Positions 50,916 through 59,829 of a DNA stretch of 64,000 bases are shown here, in pieces (the first letter of the stretch is position 1; each line of letters begins with the position of its first letter). This stretch comes from an uncultured Bacillota bacterium (lineage in GTDB: Bacteria > Bacillota > Clostridia > Lachnospirales > CAG-274): contig CATZZP010000013.1 in NCBI GenBank assembly GCA_958426775.1, positions 3,556 through 67,555 of the forward strand, read 5' to 3'. The notes under the pieces were generated by a model. It was not told the DNA's origin. It worked only from the letters and a program-made list of their open reading frames with translations, and made no database searches. Position numbers and translations under genes: made by a program.

Positions 50916-52475
50916 TTATTCATCCTCTACTATATGGATATGGGGGTGATTATGACTGTGTCCGCAATTACAGCCGTGTCCGTGGTCATGATGGTGATTA
51001 TGGTCATGTCCGCAATTACAGCTGTGGTGGTGGTCATGACCGTGGTGACCGCAATCACACTCATGTTCTGTTTCAAAGTCAGGTATAGCCCCTGCCTCCG
51101 TAAGCAGATCATAAATTTCGGTTAAGGCTACAATACCAGCATTTTTCCCTGCTAACGGCTCAAAAGCATAGCTGAGATAATCATTAAACTCTTTTTCATT
51201 CATTATAACAGGTAGCTTTGATAACAGTTCCTTACGCATAAATTTGTTTTTATTGGAAGATATGCTCTCAGGGGCAGACAGTATAAATTCAATAAGCCCA
51301 TCTATGCCCTTTGTTATATATCCCTCATCTGCTTTTTCAGTATTGCTGAAGGCTCCCGTAACAGCTATATCGGAAAGCTCACGCATATAAAGCTCCTGAA
51401 TATAAAAATACATATTTACTATTGAAAAAGTTTCCTCTGTAAAAACATCTTTGTCACCGTATTTTTTACCGTATTCGCTGAACTCATTTTCCTTATCCTT
51501 TATAATACGGAAGTTTTCCTCTATTTTATCTGTTGCTTTCTCTGCCAGAGCTTCTTCGTAAAGGTCATAATCCCCCGTTTTAACCATTTCTATACAGGAA
51601 TGGTATATATCTCCCACTACAATATCCCCATTTATTATATAGTCCTCATCAACTGCAAAGGTTAAAATTGCAATAAGGTAGTTAATATCATTATAGGCAA
51701 TGTTAAGATAGTCCGTAACCTCATCAATCTGAATGATAGCATGGTCTATCTCCTCCATATAACCCTCAAGGTCAATTTCGCTAAGTTGGTCAATATGTCT
51801 TGAGCTTACCTCCTCTGCAAGGGTCTTAAGCTCAGGTATAATACTGCCGTAGCCCTCTGCAAGCATAGGTGCATATTCAAGTTTAAAAAGCTTAAGGGTT
51901 GCGTCAACCTCTGCTACCGTGCCGTCCTCTAAAACCTTCTTTAAGCCCTCCCTTATCAGGTCTGTAAGACGCTCCCTGGTCATACGCAAAGGTATGCAAT
52001 TAAGTATTCTCGACATATTGTAGTGCTTTTCCGGCATACTTTCCGCACCTGATATAAAATCATCGGCAAGCTCCCTTATGCTTGCCTCAATCTCCCTGTA
52101 GTTATCTGTAGGCATTTTCTCGGCAGTCTTACACTTGTACTGCCATAAACCGTAATTGCCTGATGAATTAACCAAGGTCTTATAGTAAAATATAGGTTCA
52201 CAAGCTGCGGCATATTCCTTAGCAAGAGCATTTAACTCGTTTATATATTCCTTGCGTTCCGACATATCCTTGCTTAACATATCGGGCAAAAGCTTTACAT
52301 AGTCCCTTACCTTATCTGCAAGGCTTGAAATACTTTCGGGTATATTTACTCCCTCAGGCTCTGACGTATGAAAATCACACATATCAAGAGCAAGATTAAG
52401 CATAATATCAGTAAGCTTGCTCTGTATAAGCTCTGCCGTCAGAGCCTGAACATTATCATTAATTTTTGACGACAT
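50916..52475 (-). CDS. Conserved hypothetical protein with His/Cys-rich metal-binding tail
   Basis: 519 aa from ATG 52475, with AAAGGAGATA upstream; an earlier in-frame start lacks this. The body is acidic and almost wholly helical with no membrane segment or recognised catalytic motif. The last 45 residues hold three Cys-x-Cys-Gly-His units and 18 histidines, an arrangement known from nickel, zinc or copper storage tails of metal chaperones. Function of the body unknown to me. It is divergent from mtaB. Confidence 0.75.
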   Translation of the reverse strand: MSSKINDNVQALTAELIQSKLTDIMLNLALDMCDFHTSEPEGVNIPESISSLADKVRDYVKLLPDMLSKDMSERKEYINELNALAKEYAAACEPIFYYKTLVNSSGNYGLWQYKCKTAEKMPTDNYREIEASIRELADDFISGAESMPEKHYNMSRILNCIPLRMTRERLTDLIREGLKKVLEDGTVAEVDATLKLFKLEYAPMLAEGYGSIIPELKTLAEEVSSRHIDQLSEIDLEGYMEEIDHAIIQIDEVTDYLNIAYNDINYLIAILTFAVDEDYIINGDIVVGDIYHSCIEMVKTGDYDLYEEALAEKATDKIEENFRIIKDKENEFSEYGKKYGDKDVFTEETFSIVNMYFYIQELYMRELSDIAVTGAFSNTEKADEGYITKGIDGLIEFILSAPESISSNKNKFMRKELLSKLPVIMNEKEFNDYLSYAFEPLAGKNAGIVALTEIYDLLTEAGAIPDFETEHECDCGHHGHDHHHSCNCGHDHNHHHDHGHGCNCGHSHNHPHIHIVEDE

Positions 52476-52566
52476 ATTTTTATCTCCTTTTATAAATATT
52501 TCTACTTTTAAATATACCATAAATATAGTAAAATATAAACAGTATTTTTAAGAAAGGATATATTAT

Positions 52567-53868
52567 ATGGATAAAAAACGAATTGCTTTTACAACCTTGG
52601 GCTGTAAGGTCAATATGTACGATACAGAGGCTATGAGAGAGCTGTTTTTAAACAGAGGCTATACCGAGGTAAGCTTTGATGAGACAGCCGACTACTACCT
52701 TATTAATACCTGCTCTGTAACTAACCTTGGTGATAAAAAATCACGTCAGCTTATAAGGCGTGCCAAAAAGCTTAACCCCGATGCAGTTGTTATAGCGGCA
52801 GGCTGTTATGCACAGGTTGCACCCCAAGCAATAGCTAAGGTAGAGGGCATAAACATTATTACAGGCATAAAGGACAGAGCAAATATAGTTGATATTGCAG
52901 AAAGCTATACGGGCGGTATTTTAAACCTAGTAAGCGATATAAAAACAGCAGTTGAATTTGAGCCGTTAAGCGTTACAAGGCTTGAGGGGCATACAAGAGC
53001 TTACCTTAAAATACAGGAGGGCTGTAACCGCTACTGTACCTATTGCATAATACCCTATGCAAGAGGACCTATACGCAGCCGTAAAAGTGCAGAGGTAATA
53101 GAAGAGGTTAAAAAACTTGCACAAAACGGCTTTAAGGAGGTAGTTTTAACAGGTATCCATGTAGCCAGCTACGGGCTTGATTTAAAAGAGGGCGTATATC
53201 TTGCAGATATAATAGAAAGGGTACATCAGGTAGATGGCATTGAACGTATACGCTTCAGCTCCATGGAGCCTCTTGCCGTAACAGATGAGTTTATAGAAAG
53301 AATGAAGGCATTACCTAAGGTTTGTCCTCATTTCCATTTATCTCTGCAAAGCGGAGCGGACAACACTTTGCACAATATGGGCAGACGCTACACTGCACAG
53401 GAGTATTTTGAGGCGGCAGAGCGTATTTACAGAGCATATCCTAAGGGTGCAATAACTACCGATATAATAGTGGGCTTCCCCGGAGAAAGCGAAGAGGACT
53501 TTGCAGAGTCCATGGCATTTGCCGAAAAATGCGGACTTGCCAAGATACACGTATTCCCATATTCGCCTAAGGACGGTACTCCCGCCGCTAAGCGAAAGGA
53601 CCAGATACCCCCTGAGGTCAAGGCGGACAGGGCGGCAAGAATGGGCAGCCTTGGTGAAAGACTGCAAAGAGAGTTTATAACAAAAATGAAAGGTGAAAGG
53701 GTAAGGGTGCTTTTTGAGCGTGAGGTTGAAAAGGATATATATGAGGGCTACACCGACAATTATATTAAGGTGCTGACAAGGTCCTGCGAAAATCTGCACA
53801 ATCAGATACTAACCGTAAAACTAACAGATGTTTCAAAGGCTGAGCCTGCTCTCATAGGCGAGCTTTAA
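52567..53868 (+). CDS. mtaB: tRNA t6A37 methylthiotransferase
   Basis: 433 aa radical-SAM enzyme converting t6A to ms2t6A in tRNA. N-terminal cluster domain with FTTLGCKVNMYDTEAM, NTCSVTN and AAGCYAQ; radical SAM CNRYCTYCIIPYARG; C-terminal TRAM domain. The KVN after LGC is characteristic of MtaB rather than MiaB or RimO. Confidence 0.93.
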   Translation: MDKKRIAFTTLGCKVNMYDTEAMRELFLNRGYTEVSFDETADYYLINTCSVTNLGDKKSRQLIRRAKKLNPDAVVIAAGCYAQVAPQAIAKVEGINIITGIKDRANIVDIAESYTGGILNLVSDIKTAVEFEPLSVTRLEGHTRAYLKIQEGCNRYCTYCIIPYARGPIRSRKSAEVIEEVKKLAQNGFKEVVLTGIHVASYGLDLKEGVYLADIIERVHQVDGIERIRFSSMEPLAVTDEFIERMKALPKVCPHFHLSLQSGADNTLHNMGRRYTAQEYFEAAERIYRAYPKGAITTDIIVGFPGESEEDFAESMAFAEKCGLAKIHVFPYSPKDGTPAAKRKDQIPPEVKADRAARMGSLGERLQREFITKMKGERVRVLFEREVEKDIYEGYTDNYIKVLTRSCENLHNQILTVKLTDVSKAEPALIGEL

Positions 53869-53920
53869 TGAATAAAATTCATTGTTTTATGTAAAAATAA
53901 AACAAAAAGGATATTTTATA

Positions 53921-54739
53921 ATGAGCTTAATAAAAAAATACGGATATTTAATAGTAGGTATTATACTTATGTCCCTTGCGGTAGATTGCTTTTTTGAGCC
54001 GTTTTCCATAATCTTAGGGGGAGCAACGGGTATTGCAATTATTGCAGAGAGCCTTTGGGGCATTCCCCTCTGGCTTACTAACCTTGCAGTCAATATTCCG
54101 CTTTTTTTACTTGCATACTTTGTTTTTGACAAAGCCTTTGTACTAAGGTCAGGAATGTGTACACTGCTTTTATCTTTTTTTCTGCTTATATTTGAAAAAA
54201 TACCGCCTATAGAAAATGACTATGTAACAGCTGTTATTTTCGGAGGTATTATTTACGGTATAGGCATAGGACTTGTGCTGAAAACAGCCTCTACTACAGG
54301 AGGCAGTGACCTTGCGGCAGGCATAATAAACAAATTAAAGCCCGACTTAAATCTTTCCTATATTATGATGTGTATAGATGTAGCCATTATTGCCTTAGGC
54401 TTTACGGTATTCGGTGCTGTACGTGCCATGTACGGCATAATTGCGGTAGTTATTATGACTAAGGCGGTTGACTTTGTGTTGGAGGGTCTTAATTTTGCCA
54501 AGGCGGCCTTTATTGTATGTGACGACGGCAAAAGGCTGGGTACTGCCATTATGTACGGTATTAACAGAGGCGTTACGGTATTGCCTGCGGGAGGTATGTA
54601 CTCAGGCAAGGACAAGCAGGTGCTTATGGTAGCCGCCTCACGTAAGGAGATAGTAGCTCTTAAGCAGATTACGGCACAGACAGAGCCTACTGCCTTTATG
54701 TTTGTGACAGATATAAGAGAAGTGTTAGGAAAGTTTTAA
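53921..54739 (+). CDS. YitT family membrane protein
   Basis: 272 aa. Five hydrophobic segments in the first 190 residues (ending with MYGIIAVVIMTKAVDFVLEG), then a cytosolic DUF2179 domain (AAFIVCDDGKRLG, GVTVLPAGGMYSGKDKQVL). Conserved TGGSDLAAGI. Family function is unresolved. ATG 53921 is used since AAAAAGG lies 10 nt upstream; an in-frame start 13 codons earlier has no ribosome site. It follows mtaB by 52 bp. Confidence 0.88.
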   Translation: MSLIKKYGYLIVGIILMSLAVDCFFEPFSIILGGATGIAIIAESLWGIPLWLTNLAVNIPLFLLAYFVFDKAFVLRSGMCTLLLSFFLLIFEKIPPIENDYVTAVIFGGIIYGIGIGLVLKTASTTGGSDLAAGIINKLKPDLNLSYIMMCIDVAIIALGFTVFGAVRAMYGIIAVVIMTKAVDFVLEGLNFAKAAFIVCDDGKRLGTAIMYGINRGVTVLPAGGMYSGKDKQVLMVAASRKEIVALKQITAQTEPTAFMFVTDIREVLGKF

Positions 54740-55154
54740 CAAAGGGCAAAGCGTTATATCTCCTTGCTTATAAGCCCTATAGGCAAAATCGCTGTATAAT
54801 GTAAAATATACCCCAAAAGTCTTACCTTAAATTTACATTTATAGTATTTTTAAATATTTCTATCCGTATTTTAAACAAAAAAATAAGGAATAGCTTTAGT
54901 ATTGTTGTGAAAGTTGACACAAATAAAATATGATTGTACGATTTAGCTTGAAATTATCTATTTTGCAAGCACTATTTTGCATAATTCCACGTGTTTTTGT
55001 TAATTCTAACCCACCAATTTAAGAATTTGGGCAATTTGTACAAATTATTCGGCTTTTATTTGTAAAATAAAGATATGGAGAGTTTTTGCAAAATACGGTA
55101 TTATAATTATAAATCAAGGGCATTGCGGCCCGCTAATTGCAAGGAGGAATTTAA
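54740..55154. other. Long AT-rich upstream region of the ABC ATPase gene
   Basis: 415 bp without a coding frame that I can support. It holds the promoter at 54914-54942 and a second -10-like TATAAT near 55101 with a poor -35. The transcript leader would be about 200 nt; only a weak CCCA/TGGG pairing near 55011-55032 is seen. No known riboswitch motif recognised. Confidence 0.4.
54914..54942 (+). promoter_or_regulatory. Candidate promoter of the ABC ATPase gene
   Basis: TTGACA, 17-nt spacer, TACGAT. About 206 nt of leader would precede the start codon. Confidence 0.5.
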
Positions 55155-56267
55155 ATGGCAGAATTGAAATTAAAAAATATCGTTAAGAAATATCCTAACG
55201 GCTTTATAGCAGTTAAGAACTTTAGTCTTGATATTGATGATAAGGAATTTATCATCTTCGTAGGTCCTTCAGGTTGCGGTAAGTCTACCACACTTAGAAT
55301 GATTGCAGGTCTTGAGGATATTTCTTCAGGTGAGCTTTACATCGGCGATAAGCTTATGAACAACGTATCACCTAAGGATAGAGATATTGCAATGGTATTC
55401 CAGAACTACGCTCTTTACCCACATATGACATTATATGATAACATGGCATTCGGTCTTAAGCTCCGTAAGGTTCCTAAGGACGAAATTAACAGAAGAGTAC
55501 ATGAAGCAGCTAAAATTCTTGAAATCGAGCAGTTACTTGACAGAAAGCCAAGTGCTATCTCAGGTGGTCAGCGTCAGCGTGTTGCCATGGGTCGTGCTAT
55601 TGTTCGTAACCCTAAGGTATTCCTTATGGACGAGCCTCTTTCAAACCTTGATGCTAAGCTGAGAGTACAGATGAGAAGCGAGATTTCTAAGCTTCACCAC
55701 AAATTACAGACAACTTTCATTTACGTTACACATGACCAGACAGAGGCTATGACACTCGGTACACGTATCGTAGTTCTTAAGGACGGTATTATCCAGCAGG
55801 TAGATACACCTCAGAACCTTTACAACAAGCCATGCAACCTTTTCGTAGCAGGCTTCATCGGTTCACCTCAGATGAACTTTATCGAAGCTAAGGTTGTTCA
55901 GGTTGGTGCTGACGTACTTGTAAGCTTTGGTGAATACAGAGTTAAGCTTCCTGAGTATAAAACAAGAGCTCTTATTGACGGTGGTTATGTTGATAAGGAC
56001 GTTATCCTCGGTATCAGACCTGAGGATATTCATGAGGAAGAGCTTTTCCTCAGCACATCTCCTGAGAGCATCGTAGATGCACAGGTTGAGGTTACAGAGC
56101 TTCTCGGTGCTGAAACTAACCTTTACCTTCAGATTGCAGGTCAGAACATTACAGCCAGAGTTGATTCTCGTTTCACAGCTAAGATTGGTGACATCGTTAA
56201 GGTTGCATTTGACGTTAACAAAATGCACATCTTCGATAAGGAATCAGAGCTTGTTATCTGTAACTAA
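55155..56267 (+). CDS. Orphan CUT1-type sugar ABC transporter ATPase (MsmX/UgpC-like)
   Basis: 370 aa. Walker A GPSGCGKSTTLRMIAG, Q-loop FQNYALYPHMT, signature SGGQRQRVAMGRAI, Walker B VFLMDEPLSNLD, switch His in VTHDQTEAMT; the C-terminal OB/TOBE-like regulatory domain starts near residue 240. Members energise several sugar importers from one shared ATPase. No permease or binding-protein genes are adjacent, consistent with a shared role. Codon choice favours C-ending codons more than its neighbours, a sign of high expression. A strong terminator follows. Confidence 0.92.
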   Translation: MAELKLKNIVKKYPNGFIAVKNFSLDIDDKEFIIFVGPSGCGKSTTLRMIAGLEDISSGELYIGDKLMNNVSPKDRDIAMVFQNYALYPHMTLYDNMAFGLKLRKVPKDEINRRVHEAAKILEIEQLLDRKPSAISGGQRQRVAMGRAIVRNPKVFLMDEPLSNLDAKLRVQMRSEISKLHHKLQTTFIYVTHDQTEAMTLGTRIVVLKDGIIQQVDTPQNLYNKPCNLFVAGFIGSPQMNFIEAKVVQVGADVLVSFGEYRVKLPEYKTRALIDGGYVDKDVILGIRPEDIHEEELFLSTSPESIVDAQVEVTELLGAETNLYLQIAGQNITARVDSRFTAKIGDIVKVAFDVNKMHIFDKESELVICN

Positions 56268-56294
56268 TATTAGCTACATAAATGGCTTATTCAT

Positions 56295-56324
56295 ACCGCT
56301 TCCTTCGGGAAGCGGTGTTTTTTT
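56295..56324 (+). terminator. Terminator of the ABC ATPase gene
   Basis: 9-bp stem ACCGCTTCC with GGAAGCGGT closed by a TTCG tetraloop, followed by a T-run. Confidence 0.9.
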
Positions 56325-56360
56325 GTCAGCTCTTATAACAAATGCTGAGTTTTTTATATA

Positions 56361-56395
56361 AATATGCCCTCTGTCAATCAGACAAAGGGCATATT
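56361..56395. terminator. Second terminator-like hairpin
   Basis: AATATGCCCT pairs with AGGGCATATT, with an inner TGTC/GACA pairing. Placed to end the minus-strand RHH gene. Confidence 0.6.
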
Positions 56396-56409
56396 TATTG
56401 TTTGTGCTT

Positions 56410-56610
56410 TTATTTACGAGCAGGCTTAACATTTACCGCAGGGTTTATATCCCCCTCAATAGCTCCGTTTGTTTCCTCAAAGGACTTAATGCTTTCTCTG
56501 ATTAAAACCAGTATATGACTGTTGACACTTCTGCCCTCATAATCAGCAACATAGCCGATTTTCTTTAACATTTCCTCTTCAATTCGAATTGAAACACTTT
56601 TAATAGCCAT
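56410..56610 (-). CDS. Small ribbon-helix-helix protein
   Basis: 66 aa. IKSVSIRIEEEMLKKIGYVA followed by NSHILVLIRESIKSFE is the beta strand plus two helices of an Arc/CopG-type fold. Likely a DNA-binding repressor or antitoxin; no matching toxin gene is adjacent. C-terminal 15 residues are low complexity. Confidence 0.75.
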   Translation of the reverse strand: MAIKSVSIRIEEEMLKKIGYVADYEGRSVNSHILVLIRESIKSFEETNGAIEGDINPAVNVKPARK

Positions 56611-56715
56611 ACAATCACTCCATAATAAATATATTATATGTTTATTTTATTAGAAATATGTGGTACAATGTTTCATATGAACATATAGTATATCCAAAAT
56701 ATTTAAGGTGAGCTT

Positions 56716-57227
56716 ATGTATGAGAAAAATTTAAAAGCAAATACTTGTTGTTTTTTGGTCACAGAAAAACTAATACTACCCCTGAATTAAAAAACAAAAT
56801 ACGGCAAAGTGTTGAAAATTTGATTATTAACCGAGATGTAAGTATTTTTCTTTTTGGAAGTAAAAGCGAATTTGATGAATTATGTTATGAAGTAATAACA
56901 GAAACAAAAGAGAAATATCCTTATATTGTCAGAGTATGTGTCAGGGCAGAATATCCTTATATTGACATTGATTATAAAAATTACATTTTGCAAAGATATG
57001 AATATACATATTTTCCACCCCAAATTTTAAATGCAGGTAAAGCTGCTTATATTAAACGAAATTACGAAATGATTGATAAAAGTAGTTATAGTGTAATTTA
57101 CTACAATAAAAGCTATGTACCTAAAACACACAATAACCATTTAATAAACTATAAGCCAAAAAGCGGAACAGGTCTTGCATACGAATATGCTAAAAGAAAA
57201 GGTCTACACATAATAAATCTATTTTGA
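56716..57227 (+). pseudogene. SLOG-like (DUF1273-type) protein, one-base frameshift
   Basis: ATG 56716 with AAGGTGAG gives MYEKNLKANTCCF and then leaves frame in a T6 run (56751-56756); one more T would continue into FGHRKTNTTPELKNKIRQ and a 160-codon frame with VSIFLFGSKSEFDELCY and YYNKSYVPKT. The joined NTCCFFGHRK start is characteristic of the small SLOG family linked to nucleotide-derivative sensing in defence and TA contexts. The downstream frame is otherwise intact. Confidence 0.65.
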
Positions 57228-57338
57228 TATTTATAAAAAACGAATGGCTTACCAAAAAAGTTATTTATAAACACAAAGTGTAGCAAAAAACTTTTAACCG
57301 TCAGCCGTAATTAAATACATAATAATCTTTCCCCAAAA

Positions 57339-57372
57339 CAAAAAGCCCTGAGATAATCTCAGAGCCTTTTGT
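57339..57372 (-). terminator. Terminator of the trmB transcript
   Basis: Minus strand AAGGCTCTGAGA pairs with TCTCAGGGCTT (two G-T pairs) and is followed by TTTTTGTTTTG, just after the trmB stop. The 110 bp to its left, up to the SLOG-like gene, hold nothing that I can identify. Confidence 0.7.
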
Positions 57373-58062
57373 TTATTCCTCATCTTCCTTTTTCTTTTTA
57401 TCCTCTATTACAGGCATTTTATTATAATATGCCTCTAACCTGTAAATAGGCATACCCTTGCCGGAGAACTTTTCCTCATACTCTGTCATTACATTACCCT
57501 CAAAATCGGAGTTATGTAAATCAAGTGATATATTGTGTAATCTCCAGCCCTTATCGGCAATTTCATTTAAGCTGAACTCAAACAAAATCTGATTATCGGT
57601 TTTCATAAAAATCTCTCCGCCCTTATCGGCAAAAAGTCTTTCATATAAATTAAGGAAGTTTTTATGGGTTAAACGACGCTTTGCCCACTTTTTCTTTCTG
57701 TGCCAGGGGTCACAAAAGTTAATATACAGCCTGTCGATTTCCTTAGGCTCAAAAAGCTCCTCAAGATTTGCCACATCACCGCAGATAAAGGCAATATTAT
57801 CCTCTACCTCTGCTAAACGGCTCTTTTTAAGGGCAGACACAATAATCTGCTCCTCTCTTTCAACACCTATATAGTTAATATCAGGGTTAAGCTTGCTCAT
57901 CTGTGACAAAAACTGTCCCTTTCCGCAGCCTATTTCAATATGGATAGGGTTTTCGTTTCCGAAGTACTCTCTCCACTTACCCTTGTTTTCAGCAGGCTTT
58001 GATATTATAGCCTTGTTTGAGCCAAGCTCACTTTCTGCCCAAGCCTTTTTTCTTATACGCAT
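57373..58062 (-). CDS. trmB: tRNA (guanine-46-N7)-methyltransferase
   Basis: 229 aa. EIGCGKGQFLSQMSKLNP is the SAM-binding loop, GVEREEQI follows, and INFCDPWHRKKKWAKRRLTH is the tRNA-binding signature. The C-terminus ends in a Lys/Glu-rich tail. It starts 19 bp after the hypothetical gene upstream on the same strand. Confidence 0.93.
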   Translation of the reverse strand: MRIRKKAWAESELGSNKAIISKPAENKGKWREYFGNENPIHIEIGCGKGQFLSQMSKLNPDINYIGVEREEQIIVSALKKSRLAEVEDNIAFICGDVANLEELFEPKEIDRLYINFCDPWHRKKKWAKRRLTHKNFLNLYERLFADKGGEIFMKTDNQILFEFSLNEIADKGWRLHNISLDLHNSDFEGNVMTEYEEKFSGKGMPIYRLEAYYNKMPVIEDKKKKEDEE

Positions 58063-58081
58063 TTTTATTTCCTTTCATAAT

Positions 58082-58909
58082 TTACTCCATAGTAGTAATT
58101 AAATAGCACATATCGCCCTTTTCGGGTTTAGTCCCCTTAACGCTTTTAAGCTGATTAAAGCCCTGTATCTCTGCCTCAAGTCTGTAGCTGTTATCATACT
58201 CCCAGGGTACGCCAAGCAATAATTCACCCTTATTGTTGCCTAAAATAAGGTGGTGATAATGTCGGCAGGCATAAAGCACCAGGGGATTGTTTATATATCT
58301 CCACAACGAGCCCATACCTGCCAAATCTTTTAAATTAATTTTTATCCACTTCCCCTCACATTCAGGAAAGGGCTTTATTTCTTCCTTTTGCTTAAACATC
58401 TCCTCACAGCTCTTATCAGCCATGGAAGCGTATTCTTTAAGCTCCCTTATATCCTCGTTAAGCTTCCAGACAATGGACTTAAAAGCCTCCTTGGTTTCCG
58501 CCTTATCCTCTTTGGTAACCTCATTATCCGAAGCTTCTCTGCTCTCGTTTTGATTATCAGCCTCTGTTTTTTCAGGCTCCTTCATCATAAAGCAATTTTG
58601 CCAAGGGTACTCTCCCTTAATATAGCCTATTGCACCTACCTCTAAAGCCTCTGATATTACGGCAACTGCCCTTATTTCCTCAGGCTTTTCCGCCTTAACA
58701 TCACATCTAAGGCTGCAGCTGCCGCTTTTATCAACCTCAAGGGGCTTAGGCAACAGCAAAAAGCTGTCCTCCCAAAGCAAATAGGGCTTGTATAGCTTGT
58801 CTGTATCTATCCCCTGTAATTTCAGGGTAAGTCGGCAAAGGTCCTTGCCGTACTCCAGTATTGCCCTGCCCTTGCTCATTAAAATAGGTATTCTGTTATA
58901 TGTAGTCAT
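58082..58909 (-). CDS. Conserved hypothetical protein, two domains with charged linker
   Basis: 275 aa. N-terminal beta-rich domain (residues 1-105, RIPILMSKGRAILEYGKDLC), a strongly charged Glu/Lys linker (about 108-150), and a C-terminal domain with SLWRYINNPLVLYACRHYHH and LLLGVPWEYDN. No membrane segment. The pattern is that of an uncharacterised clostridial family that I cannot name with certainty. It lies between rsmA and trmB on the same strand. Confidence 0.65.
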   Translation of the reverse strand: MTTYNRIPILMSKGRAILEYGKDLCRLTLKLQGIDTDKLYKPYLLWEDSFLLLPKPLEVDKSGSCSLRCDVKAEKPEEIRAVAVISEALEVGAIGYIKGEYPWQNCFMMKEPEKTEADNQNESREASDNEVTKEDKAETKEAFKSIVWKLNEDIRELKEYASMADKSCEEMFKQKEEIKPFPECEGKWIKINLKDLAGMGSLWRYINNPLVLYACRHYHHLILGNNKGELLLGVPWEYDNSYRLEAEIQGFNQLKSVKGTKPEKGDMCYLITTME

Positions 58910-58959
58910 AAGTCTACTCCTTTTTTTAGTAATATCTTATGACATAACAGTGCCTTTAA

Positions 58960-59829
58960 TTACTTGTTTATTGCATCTGAGAGCATTGCAAAGTCCTTTA
59001 AGGTAAGGGTTTCACCCCTGACACGCTCATCAAAGCCGTTTGAGGTAAGCAGTTGTGCAATTTCCTCCTTGGTTAATGACCACTCCCCGCTGTTATAAAT
59101 ACAGTTTAAAAGAGTTTTTCGTCTTTGGGAAAAGGCTGTTTTAATCAGCTTAAACATAAGCTCATCGTCCTTAGCCTTTACGGGAGCTTCCTTATAAGGA
59201 GTAAGCCTGATTACCGCCGAATCTACATTAGGACGGGGCATAAAGCAATTTTGCGGTACATTTGCCACCAGATAAGGCTCACAATAATATTGTGTTGCAA
59301 GGGATAATGCACCATAGTCCTTTGTAGAGGGAGTCGCCTGCATACGCAGAGCAACCTCTTTTTGTATCATCACGGTTATGCTTTCAACAGGCATTCTTTT
59401 TTCCAGAATACCCATAATTATAGGTGTTGTAATATAGTAGGGCAGGTTAGCCACAAGCTTTAGGGGCTTACCGCCGTTAGCCTCTGCAATTTCCCCTATA
59501 TCAACCTTTAAAATATCGTTATTGATAATTTCTATATTGTTAAAGTCCGACAAAACCTCCTGCAGCACAGGAATAAGCGTTTTATCAATCTCAACAGCAA
59601 TAACCTTTTTGGCTTTTCTTGCAAGTGCCTGTGTCAGTGTACCTATACCGGGACCAACCTCCAAAACAGTATCCTCGCTTGTAATTTCCGCCGCCTCAAT
59701 AATCTTATTAAGGACTCTTTCGTCAATTAAAAAGTTCTGTCCGAAATTCTTTTTAAAAGCAAAGTCATAGCGATTTATAATTTCCTTTGTTTTAGCCGCA
59801 AGACTAATATTATTCTCTATAGCAATCAA
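58960..59829 (-). CDS. rsmA: 16S rRNA A1518/A1519 dimethyltransferase
   Basis: 289 aa. KKNFGQNFLIDERV, EVGPGIGTLTQALA, VAVEID-type strand, NLPYYITTPII and QKEVALRMQA are the KsgA/RsmA motifs. The TTG start at 59829 overlaps the alaS stop (TTGA), but the only strong ribosome site (GGAGG) abuts it directly, so the true start may be a rare codon slightly downstream. Coupled to alaS. Confidence 0.92.
   Translation of the reverse strand: MIAIENNISLAAKTKEIINRYDFAFKKNFGQNFLIDERVLNKIIEAAEITSEDTVLEVGPGIGTLTQALARKAKKVIAVEIDKTLIPVLQEVLSDFNNIEIINNDILKVDIGEIAEANGGKPLKLVANLPYYITTPIIMGILEKRMPVESITVMIQKEVALRMQATPSTKDYGALSLATQYYCEPYLVANVPQNCFMPRPNVDSAVIRLTPYKEAPVKAKDDELMFKLIKTAFSQRRKTLLNCIYNSGEWSLTKEEIAQLLTSNGFDERVRGETLTLKDFAMLSDAINK

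Noticed and set aside
50934..51125. Plus-strand 63-aa hydrophobic frame over the His/Cys tail
   Set aside because: Its Val/Met/Ala-rich sequence is simply the complement of His/Cys codons; no ribosome site.
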